DNA from: an uncultured Eubacteriales bacterium
GTDB lineage: Bacteria; Bacillota; Clostridia; Oscillospirales; Acutalibacteraceae
DNA: 14,071 nucleotides
Assembly (NCBI GenBank): GCA_934476025.1
Contig: CAKSNI010000009.1
Coordinates: forward strand, 1 to 14,071
Direction: 5' to 3'
Shown: positions 1-6,091 of the stretch, one piece after another
Position numbering within the stretch: the stretch's first letter is position 1
Layout: the number at the start of each line of letters is the position of its first letter
Made by a program: the position numbers and the translations under genes
Notes under the pieces: model-generated
The model's database searches: none
What the model was told of the DNA's origin: nothing
The model's input: the letters and a program-made list of their open reading frames with translations, nothing else

Positions 1-2985
1 GCTCAGACGGCGACCACGGTCAAAAAAGGCCTGTCCGCCTATGAGATTGCGCAGGCCTACGGTTATGAAGGCTCTGTGCAGGACTGGCTGACTTCCCTGA
101 ACGGGAAGAGCGCATACGAGATCGCCAAGGAGAGCGGCTATACCGGGACGGAGAGCGAGTTCTCCGCCTCTCTTGCGGCGAACGCAAAGGGAGATGCGGT
201 CAGCATTAAGAGTGCGTCTTTTAATCAGGCGGGAGAGCTGATTCTACTTCTCTCCGACGGCAGCAGTCTGAATGTAGGCAGAGCTGTCGGCGCTGCAGGA
301 GCAAACGGCAAGAACGGCACAGATGGTGCCGATGGCAAGGATGGCGCCAACGGTTCCGCCGGTGTCAGCATTATTAATGCGAAAGTCAACGAAAAAGGGC
401 AGCTTCTGTTGGCTTTTTCTGACGGAAAAACCATCAATCTTGACAAGATTACCGGCACCAACGGACAGGATGGGATCGGGATTGCGAGCTCTGAGATCAA
501 TGCAAACGGTGAGCTGGTGCTGACCTATTCCAACGGCCAGACCGCAAACCTCGGCACCGTAATAGGCGCCAAGGGTGAAAAGGGCGACACTGGCGCCGCC
601 GGTCAGGATGGCATAGACGGCGAAAACGGCGCAGACGGTGTCAGCGTATCCGCCGCCTCCATTAACGAGAGCGGCAACCTGATCTTGACCTATTCCGACG
701 GGAGAGTTGCAGATCTGGGAAAGGTAATCGGTGCCCGGGGCGAAAAGGGCATCCAAGGCGAAAAGGGTGACAAAGGTGATGCCGGTTCTGACGGTGTCAG
801 CGTGGTCTCCGCTGAGATCAACAGTCAGGGCGAGCTGGTGCTGATTTTCTCCAACAACCAGCGGGCAAATGTCGGCTTTGTCATGGGTGCCGCCGGAGCA
901 CAGGGCGAAAAAGGTGACAAGGGCGACAAAGGCGACACCGGCGCTGCCGGACAGGACGGCCTTGGCATTCTGAAAAGCGAGCTGAATAATAATGGCGAGC
1001 TTGTACTTACTTACACCGACAACACCGTCAAAAACCTCGGCTCCGTGATCGGCGCCAAGGGTGAGAAAGGTGAAAAGGGCGACAAAGGTGATACCGGTGC
1101 CACCGGCGCACAAGGTGAACAGGGTATCCAAGGCGAAAAGGGTGACAAGGGCGAACAAGGCATCCAGGGCGAGAAGGGTGATACCGGCGATGCCGGTCAG
1201 GACGGTGTTGGCATCGAGGATATCAACATTGTTTCCGGCAAGCTGACCATTACCCTTACCAGCGGCACAAAGCTGGATCTGGGCAACATCCGGGGTGAGA
1301 AAGGCAACAAAGGCGACACCGGCGCCGCCGGTGAAAAGGGCGAAACCGGAAACGGTATCTCCGGCGCCGCCATTAACGCAAGCGGCGAGCTGGTGCTGAC
1401 CTATTCCGACGGACAGAGCGAAAATCTCGGCACGGTGAGAGGCGCCAAGGGCGAAAAGGGCGACACCGGTGCCGCCGGCCGGGACGGCCAGGATGGCAAA
1501 GATGGCAAGGGCGTTGCCTCTGCTGTCATCAATGAAGAAGGCAAGCTGGTGATTACCTACAGTGACGGAACCATTGCCACTTTGGGCAAAGTAATCGGTC
1601 CCCGGGGTGAACAGGGTGTTCAGGGCGAAAAGGGTGACACCGGCGCCCAAGGTGAGAAAGGCGAGAAAGGCGAACAGGGTGTTCAAGGCATCCAAGGAGA
1701 AAAAGGTGAACAGGGCATCCAAGGTGAAAAAGGCGACAAGGGTGACACCGGTGCCGCCGGACAGGATGGTCAGGACGGCCAGGACGGCGTAGGCATCTCC
1801 CGGGCGGAGATTAATGCCGAAAACGAGCTGGTGCTGACACTCTCCAACGGTCACAGCATCAATCTGGGCGCTGTGAAGGGCGAGAAGGGCGACAAGGGTG
1901 ATGCCGGTGTGGGCATTGCGAATGTTTCCATCACCGAAGCCGGAAACCTCAAGGTAACCTTAACCAACAACACGAGCATTGATCTGGGCAATATCAAGGG
2001 CGCTGACGGCATCGGCATCACAAAGTCCATAATCGATGCACAGGGCCATCTGGTGCTGACCTATTCCGACGGCAGCAGCACCGATCTCGGCAAGGTCGTC
2101 GGGGCAAACGGCGCAAACGGTGCCGACGGCCAGAACGGCAGGGACGGTGTCGGCATCAGCGATGTTACTGTGTCCACCGATGGCGTTCTGGTAATCACCC
2201 TGAGCAACGGCGAAGTAAAGACCCTGGGAAATATCAAGGGTGAAAAGGGCGACAAGGGCGACAAGGGCGATACCGGCAGAGGGATCGATCACATGGATAT
2301 CGTCAATGGCGAGCTCTGGGTGTATTATACAGACGGAACGAACCAAAATCTGGGCAGCACCGGAGGCAGCAGCGAGGGATCGGTGCTGATATTTGTCGAA
2401 CTGCCCGATGGTACTTACGGCGTTAAAGCCGGCGAAAAGGCAAAAGATGTCGCTGTAATCGAAATTCCAGAAACATATAATGGGAAAGCTGTTACGCAGA
2501 TTATTGCGAATGGTTTTGAAAAATTAACAACTCTACAGCAGATTACATTCCCAAATTGTCTTAAAAAAATTGGCAGTTATGCATTCTATGGATGTACTTC
2601 TTTGTCATCCATTACAATTCCTGAAAATGCAACCTACATAGGTAAATGTGCATTTTATGGAGCGGGGCTCAAAACTGCAAAGCTTTCGGATGCAACTTCG
2701 TGGCACGCAGAGCCGTTAGCTAAAATTACAAAAAGTAGAATCTCGGGTGTTGATATTAAAATTGCTTTTCCTTCTGGACTTGACCTTGGATCCAACAATA
2801 ATGAAGTTGAAAATGGGCCTTACACTTATGACTTTTGGTTTACATGCGATCTATCAGATCAAACTACAGCAGCTAATGCTTTGATTGGGACTTATAATGG
2901 CCAAGGCAGTTATTTTTACAGTGCGAGTCAAAGATTCTTCGATGTGAGTGTTAATTATTATGATGTAGATTGGGTTAAGCGGTAG
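1..2985 (+). CDS. Collagen-like surface protein with leucine-rich-repeat tail (5' end outside window)
   Basis: The frame is open from base 1, so the true start lies upstream; 994 residues are visible. Residues about 10-58 hold two copies of a short SAYEIA..GY.G module found at the head of clostridial surface proteins. From about residue 60 to 800, Gly-X-Y collagen tracts (GEKGDKGDTG-type) alternate with about 14 copies of a roughly 25-residue unit of the form GI..A.IN..GELVLTYSDG...NLG. Residues about 817-900 resemble BspA-type leucine-rich repeats (LKKIGSYAFYGCTSL). The last 90 residues are aromatic-rich and unrecognised. No sortase LPXTG motif or C-terminal membrane anchor is visible. Codons become much more AT-rich after about base 2455, suggesting that the tail has a different origin. 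It is probably secreted or surface-exposed and adhesive, but the signal peptide would be outside the window, so location is inferred. Confidence 0.88.
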   Translation, partial: AQTATTVKKGLSAYEIAQAYGYEGSVQDWLTSLNGKSAYEIAKESGYTGTESEFSASLAANAKGDAVSIKSASFNQAGELILLLSDGSSLNVGRAVGAAGANGKNGTDGADGKDGANGSAGVSIINAKVNEKGQLLLAFSDGKTINLDKITGTNGQDGIGIASSEINANGELVLTYSNGQTANLGTVIGAKGEKGDTGAAGQDGIDGENGADGVSVSAASINESGNLILTYSDGRVADLGKVIGARGEKGIQGEKGDKGDAGSDGVSVVSAEINSQGELVLIFSNNQRANVGFVMGAAGAQGEKGDKGDKGDTGAAGQDGLGILKSELNNNGELVLTYTDNTVKNLGSVIGAKGEKGEKGDKGDTGATGAQGEQGIQGEKGDKGEQGIQGEKGDTGDAGQDGVGIEDINIVSGKLTITLTSGTKLDLGNIRGEKGNKGDTGAAGEKGETGNGISGAAINASGELVLTYSDGQSENLGTVRGAKGEKGDTGAAGRDGQDGKDGKGVASAVINEEGKLVITYSDGTIATLGKVIGPRGEQGVQGEKGDTGAQGEKGEKGEQGVQGIQGEKGEQGIQGEKGDKGDTGAAGQDGQDGQDGVGISRAEINAENELVLTLSNGHSINLGAVKGEKGDKGDAGVGIANVSITEAGNLKVTLTNNTSIDLGNIKGADGIGITKSIIDAQGHLVLTYSDGSSTDLGKVVGANGANGADGQNGRDGVGISDVTVSTDGVLVITLSNGEVKTLGNIKGEKGDKGDKGDTGRGIDHMDIVNGELWVYYTDGTNQNLGSTGGSSEGSVLIFVELPDGTYGVKAGEKAKDVAVIEIPETYNGKAVTQIIANGFEKLTTLQQITFPNCLKKIGSYAFYGCTSLSSITIPENATYIGKCAFYGAGLKTAKLSDATSWHAEPLAKITKSRISGVDIKIAFPSGLDLGSNNNEVENGPYTYDFWFTCDLSDQTTAANALIGTYNGQGSYFYSASQRFFDVSVNYYDVDWVKR

Positions 2986-3071
2986 GCAATGCAGAACAGA
3001 TGAAATCTTCGACTACACTCATATTCCGAGAAACGATTCAGTGGATGATTAGAACTTAGAAAGGAAGAAAA

Positions 3072-3698
3072 ATGGTGGAAAATAAAACTATCCTTCAGGT
3101 GAACAAGTACGCCGACCGCTTTCTGATGGCTGAAGTAAAAAATTTTGAGGGAGCCGCCCACAAAGCATACGCCGACATGGCCCGCAGAACCCTGCGCATA
3201 AAAGAGAATTCCAAGGAGCGGATAGCTCTCAAGAAAAGCGCAACGGAAATTCTGCGGCAGGCTGTGGAGAAGTTGAAAAATGATCCCTCCGACTTCCCAA
3301 AATGGCATGAGAAGTCCTGCAATGCCCTCATCGCCTGCTACGGCGGCCAGCTCAGCTATGGTCAGGCGCAGAAGTGGCTGAATATGCTGCTAAAATACCT
3401 GTATGTGTACGATGTGAAGGGGTACGAGACACTGTTCTCCCCGGAGAGGATCGCCGCTTTGGACATGCCGGTGGATTCCAAGGTGATCGAAGCGCTGCGC
3501 AGGAAGTATGCTGTCAAGCCGCCGACTGCCGGGTGGAGCGTGTGGGATAGGAATACATACCGGGCCTATCAGGCCGCTGCCCGAAACGCCTTGCATAATG
3601 CCCCCGACATAGAGAATTCCGATGAGCAGATCCCCTTTTACTGGGAGCTGATCCACTGGTCGGAGGACACGGGGAGCATTTACCGAATGAGGCAATAG
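3072..3698 (+). CDS. Hypothetical 208-residue protein, probably soluble and helical
   Basis: The ATG is preceded by an AAAGGAAG ribosome binding site 6-8 bases upstream, and the frame is uninterrupted, so it looks like a real gene. The protein is rich in Lys, Ala and aromatic residues, with no signal peptide, membrane segment or zinc motif visible. Residues about 95-120 carry a distinctive stretch (YGQAQKWLNMLLKYLYVY), followed by a MPVDSKVIEAL segment near 137-147 and a WS.WDRNTYRAYQ segment near 156-168. I recall similar QKW.NM..KYL patterns from uncharacterised bacterial proteins but cannot attach a function. It begins 86 bases after the collagen-like gene on the same strand and may share its transcript. 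The following 480 bases hold only relics, which places it in an accessory region. Confidence 0.72.
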   Translation: MVENKTILQVNKYADRFLMAEVKNFEGAAHKAYADMARRTLRIKENSKERIALKKSATEILRQAVEKLKNDPSDFPKWHEKSCNALIACYGGQLSYGQAQKWLNMLLKYLYVYDVKGYETLFSPERIAALDMPVDSKVIEALRRKYAVKPPTAGWSVWDRNTYRAYQAAARNALHNAPDIENSDEQIPFYWELIHWSEDTGSIYRMRQ

Positions 3699-3843
3699 AG
3701 GCGAACCTGTTCACAAAGCCATACGCAGCATGAAGTCAAGCTGATCAATATGAGATAAGCATGGCTCCGGAGGTCGACGGGATAAAGCTGCCGAATGCGT
3801 ATGGCGGGAATCTCGGCACAGACAATAGCATCAATAAAGCATC

Positions 3844-3888
3844 AACCCGCCTTTGTGTGTAGCCAAACGGCTGCAACAAAGGCGGGTT
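3844..3888. repeat. Long nested inverted repeat (stem-loop) in gene-free stretch
   Basis: Perfect 13-bp arms (AACCCGCCTTTGT at 3844-3856, complement at 3876-3888) enclose a 19-base loop that itself holds a 4-bp stem, AGCC/GGCT (3861-3864 with 3869-3872). No long T run follows on either strand (plus strand: TTTGCTTGG), so it is a weak candidate for a Rho-independent terminator. It could instead be a mobile-element end or an attenuator relic. It sits between the 208-residue gene and the kinase relic. Confidence 0.6.
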
Positions 3889-3891
3889 TGC

Positions 3892-4132
3892 TTGGTGTTC
3901 CATTTTCTCGACATCCGCTCCAAACGTGCGATAAGAAAAGCTGAGAAACCAGATGCTCCAACTCTTCCGCTTTGGTTTTAATCGTCTGCAAATAGCGACT
4001 TTGGGATTCCGGCGTTTTGGCAACGCCGTCGATAAGACCTTCAACGTATGCCTGGATGGAGGTAAGCGGCGAACGGATGTCGTGCGAAATCCCGGCGATC
4101 AGTTCCTTGCGGCTCTGCTCCTGCTGCTGGAT
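3892..4132 (-). pseudogene. Decayed sensor histidine kinase fragment (HisKA domain)
   Basis: Read on the minus strand from 4132, the sequence encodes about 67 residues containing the H-box SRKELIAGISHDIRSPLTSI and continuing through a dimerisation helix ending EELEHLVSQLF. This is the HisKA phosphoacceptor domain of a membrane sensor kinase, with His in the SHD.RSPLT context and seven residues before the usual Thr-Ser-Ile. A TAA lies directly before the first recognisable codon (4133-4135), and after SQLF the similarity leaves the frame: a plausible continuation (DVEKMEHQ) is found in another frame. The sensor, HAMP and ATPase domains are absent, so it cannot work as a kinase. It is a leftover from a deleted or displaced two-component system. 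Identity is firm; the exact ends are approximate. Confidence 0.75.
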
Positions 4133-4178
4133 TTAGCATCTGCATTTTGGCACAGAGGCAAATCGCCGTTTGGGTAGC

Positions 4179-4205
4179 AAAAAAGCCCGATAAAATCGGG
4201 CTTTT
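4179..4205 (-). terminator. Rho-independent terminator after the tRNA-His/tRNA-Gln unit
   Basis: Stem AAGCCCGA/TCGGGCTT with a TAAAA loop. On the minus strand the stem is followed by TTTTTT, about 30 bases after the tRNA-Gln 3' end. The plus-strand tail is TTTT, so it could act weakly in both directions. Confidence 0.85.
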
Positions 4206-4236
4206 CGGTGGACGCATCTTTTTTGTGTCCACATTA

Positions 4237-4311
4237 TGGCTGGGGTGGCAGGATTCGAACCTACGCATGCAGCAGTCAAAGTGCTGTGTCTTACCGCTTG
4301 ACGACACCCCA
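4237..4311 (-). tRNA. tRNA-Gln (anticodon TTG)
   Basis: The minus strand folds as a cloverleaf: acceptor TGGGGTG/CACCCCA, a D arm with AAGCGGTAAGAC, anticodon stem CAGCA/TGCTG around loop CTTTGAC (anticodon TTG), and a T arm with GGTTCGAATCC. The discriminator G is followed by an encoded CCA. The U1-A72 pair is typical of tRNA-Gln. It is co-transcribed behind tRNA-His, 51 bases downstream. Confidence 0.95.
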
Positions 4312-4362
4312 AAATAGGAATTATAGAAAAAAATACCCTTTTGAAGGGATCAAAAGGGGGAA

Positions 4363-4440
4363 TGGGGTGGATAATGGGATTCGAACCCATGGCCTCCAGA
4401 GCCACAATCTGGCGCGCTAACCAACTGCGCTATACCCACC
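4363..4440 (-). tRNA. tRNA-His (anticodon GTG)
   Basis: The minus-strand cloverleaf has acceptor GTGGGTA/TATCCAC plus an extra encoded G at position -1 facing C73, the hallmark of tRNA-His. The anticodon loop is ATTGTGGC-like with anticodon GTG, the T arm is GGGTTCGAATCCC, and CCA is encoded. It is the first gene of the tRNA-His/tRNA-Gln transcript and follows a consensus promoter by about 14 bases. Confidence 0.95.
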
Positions 4441-4453
4441 ACGAACAAATGAT

Positions 4454-4482
4454 ATTATACCAACTGACTACGCTTTTGTCAA
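4454..4482 (-). promoter_or_regulatory. Consensus sigma-A promoter for the tRNA-His/tRNA-Gln unit
   Basis: On the minus strand a perfect TTGACA (4477-4482) and a perfect TATAAT (4454-4459) are separated by 17 bases. An AT-rich stretch with A and T runs lies upstream, like an UP element. This suits a strong stable-RNA promoter. Confidence 0.92.
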
Positions 4483-4508
4483 GAAAAATTTTTCTATTTC
4501 AAAAAGTT

Positions 4509-4724
4509 CTAGGATAAGGAAAAATCTTCCTTACGATAATCATCACGCAGAGCAGCCTTTTTCGGAATGCGTTTGAGCGGGTCATAACGATAGCTGCGGC
4601 AGCAGTCATCCGGGTCGCAAATCCCGCGCTTTTTGCAAAGGATTTCCTTAGAATACTGGAGCACATGGGCAAACTGGCAGGTACCGCATTTCTGCGGAAG
4701 TTGTTTATTGAATAAATCGGCCAT
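4509..4724 (-). CDS. Small cysteine-rich conserved hypothetical protein (71 residues)
   Basis: The ATG at 4724 is preceded by GAGGTGG about five bases upstream. The protein holds a CGTC pair at residues 13-16, single cysteines at about 30 and 36, and a CC pair at 41-42 in a GICDPDDCCRSYRYDP segment, so it may bind a metal ion or iron-sulfur cluster; that is inference from cysteine spacing only. The C-terminal third is strongly charged (Lys, Arg, Asp). There is no signal peptide or membrane segment. I recognise the pattern as a small conserved clostridial protein but know no function. Its promoter overlaps the stop codon of the upstream ylbJ-like gene on the same strand, so it can be expressed independently of it. 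An overlapping longer frame (4499-4732) lacks this start context and is a shadow. Confidence 0.78.
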   Translation of the reverse strand: MADLFNKQLPQKCGTCQFAHVLQYSKEILCKKRGICDPDDCCRSYRYDPLKRIPKKAALRDDYRKEDFSLS

Positions 4725-4741
4725 ACAACCACCTCACCGGT

Positions 4742-4750
4742 ATTATAACA
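4742..4750 (-). promoter_or_regulatory. Extended -10 promoter for the cysteine-rich gene
   Basis: The minus strand reads TGTTATAAT, an extended -10 element (TG, one base, perfect TATAAT at 4742-4747). No good -35 is visible 17 bases upstream. The predicted start site is about ten bases before the ribosome binding site, giving a very short leader. The TATAAT includes the TAA stop of the ylbJ-like gene (4743-4745). Confidence 0.6.
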
Positions 4751-5727
4751 GATTTTTCCCGAAATTACTACTGTTTTTTTGCGTTAGGCTGCAAATCATA
4801 ACAAAAGCCGAAAAAACAAGCGTTACCGCGCAGGCAATACCGTTTGTGGTGGTAACGGTAACGCCCTTTGATCCGGCAAACACAGGCAATTCCACTGAAA
4901 ATATTCGAAGAAGGAAAAATAAATAAGTGGTGGAAAGAACTGCATGGAGCAGCCGAAAAAGCAAAAATGAGGAGTAACGCACCCGAAAACCATCGCACAA
5001 ACTGAGTATCTGCAAATGAATACAAAATCCGGCAAAACTCAACGCCAGATTATCCAAATACAAATTTCCGAAACAGGAAACGGCGGTGGTAACTTCGCAA
5101 TACACTCAGTTTTCGGGGCATTTCCGATAAATAAACACAAAGCATCGCATTGAGAATGCCGGACAGCAAAACATAGAAAAAGATGGTAATCATCGATTGG
5201 CCGGCACGATTGACTGACCGGACAAAAGAAAACTCTGACTTTCCGTTTGTGTCCTGAATTACCGAGCGATATCCACGCCGCAGCAAAAACAGGCTGAGTC
5301 CGGCGAAAAATTGTCCCAAAAACAACAATACCCCCATCTTCCGACTGGAAAACAGACCGATTCCGATATACGAAATTGTAAATCCCGGGCCGGGAGCTGT
5401 AAAGCAGGGCAGTAAACGGTTGGCTTCTTCTTCGGTTAGCTTTCCGAACCGGACGCAGCGATTCAGCATGGCCGCACCGATCGGATAGCCGCTACAATTC
5501 GAAAGAAAAAATAAAAACCAGATCCGCAACTTTTTCGACACCGCCTGCAGCATTCCCGGTTCGGTGAGCAAACAACCAATCAGGCAAAAAGGATACAACG
5601 AAGGGAGCAGCACCCGCCCGCAAAGGGTAAGACTTTCGGCAACCCCACGGGAAACCGCTCCACTGTTCACAATCAAACAAAGAATGATTCCAGGCAAAAT
5701 AATGAGCAGCCATTTTTCTTTTTTCAT
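4743..5727 (-). pseudogene. ylbJ: YlbJ-like sporulation integral membrane protein, frame broken near 5099-5105
   Basis: The first part (ATG at 5727, with GGAGG seven bases upstream) gives about 210 family-like residues with hydrophobic segments, LLPSLYPF at 40-47, SGYPIGAAML at 79-88 and APGPGF near 111. These match the YlbJ/SpoVV family of the nucleoside-recognition (Gate) fold. In Bacillus it is a sigma-E-controlled protein of the mother cell/forespore membrane, needed for dipicolinic acid uptake into the spore. After KLSV the frame runs into unrelated sequence and stops at 5050. The expected continuation (CEVTTAVSCFGNLYLDN, then further membrane helices) resumes one base out of frame and ends at 4743. 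A TGA at 5106-5108 in the second frame means the shift must lie downstream of it. Joined, the parts give about 327 residues, somewhat short for the family. It is a real frameshift, sequencing error or recoding site. Confidence 0.72.
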
Positions 5728-5773
5728 GTCCAACCCTCCGGAATTGACTGAAATGGGCTTCGGTGATTTATAT

Positions 5774-5800
5774 GAATGAGAAAGGAAAAAATTTCATACT
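5774..5800 (+). promoter_or_regulatory. Possible sigma-E promoter upstream of yqfC
   Basis: GAATGA (5774-5779) and CATACT (5795-5800), spaced by 15 bases, resemble sigma-E -35 and -10 elements. The genes behind them, yqfC and yqfD, are sigma-E-dependent in Bacillus. The match is by eye and imperfect. Confidence 0.4.
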
Positions 5801-5821
5801 GTTTTTTCGGGAGGAATGATC

Positions 5822-6091
5822 ATGTCACCGAAAGGTATTGAACGGATAGCCCGGGAACTTGAGCTGGAAAACATCGCCGGGGTGCGAACCGAAATTGCCT
5901 CTAACCGCCAAATAACCGTAGAAGGCTGCCTTGGAATCAATGAATATGAAGATACCCTTCTCCGACTCAATCTGCCGCATGGACAAATGCTGATTTTAGG
6001 ATCGGGATTTGAAATTCGGAGCATGGAAAGTTCACGAATCACCATAAGCGGAAAAATCCAATCACTGGAATTTATCGGGGGCAGCGTATGA
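5822..6091 (+). CDS. yqfC: Sporulation protein YqfC
   Basis: Eighty-nine residues from ATG 5822, about seven bases after GGGAGG; the in-frame ATG at 5816 is too close to that site. The protein has the YqfC pattern: a short N-terminal helix, then beta strands with RQITVEGCLGI near residues 28-38, a YEDTLLRLNLPHGQMLILGS core and a final GKIQSLEF strand. The usual family length is about 90-95. YqfC is a small protein of the mother-cell sporulation programme, required with YqfD for full sporulation in some species; its molecular role is unknown. The stop overlaps the yqfD start by four bases (ATGA), implying translational coupling. A likely sigma-E promoter lies just upstream and the ylbJ-like gene is divergent. 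Confidence 0.9.
   Translation: MSPKGIERIARELELENIAGVRTEIASNRQITVEGCLGINEYEDTLLRLNLPHGQMLILGSGFEIRSMESSRITISGKIQSLEFIGGSV

Noticed and set aside
1061..1792. Lys/Arg-rich short plus-strand frames inside the repeats
   Set aside because: Frame-shifted readings of GEKGDKG codons, internal to the collagen-like gene, without ribosome binding sites.
1060..1800. Regularly spaced repeats that might suggest a CRISPR array
   Set aside because: Repeats are in frame, of 9-18 bases and encode GEKGDKGDTG-type collagen units within one long open frame.
244..1854. 536-codon open frame on the minus strand
   Set aside because: It is the antisense of the collagen repeats; the Gly-X-Y codon pattern removes stops on the opposite strand. 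It has no start context and yields a low-complexity Leu/Phe/Ala/Thr product.
76..2985. GTG at 76 as the start of the collagen-like gene
   Set aside because: The frame is open back to base 1 and encodes another copy of the SAYEIA module there, so the gene starts upstream of the window.
3754..3860. Short plus-strand frame starting MAPEVDGIKLP
   Set aside because: No ribosome binding site and no recognisable family; it runs into the inverted repeat. Could be a gene fragment but cannot be supported.
4208..4420. Plus-strand frame of 70 codons over the two tRNA genes
   Set aside because: Lies over tRNA-Gln and tRNA-His on the opposite strand; an artefact of the tRNA sequence, a common misannotation.
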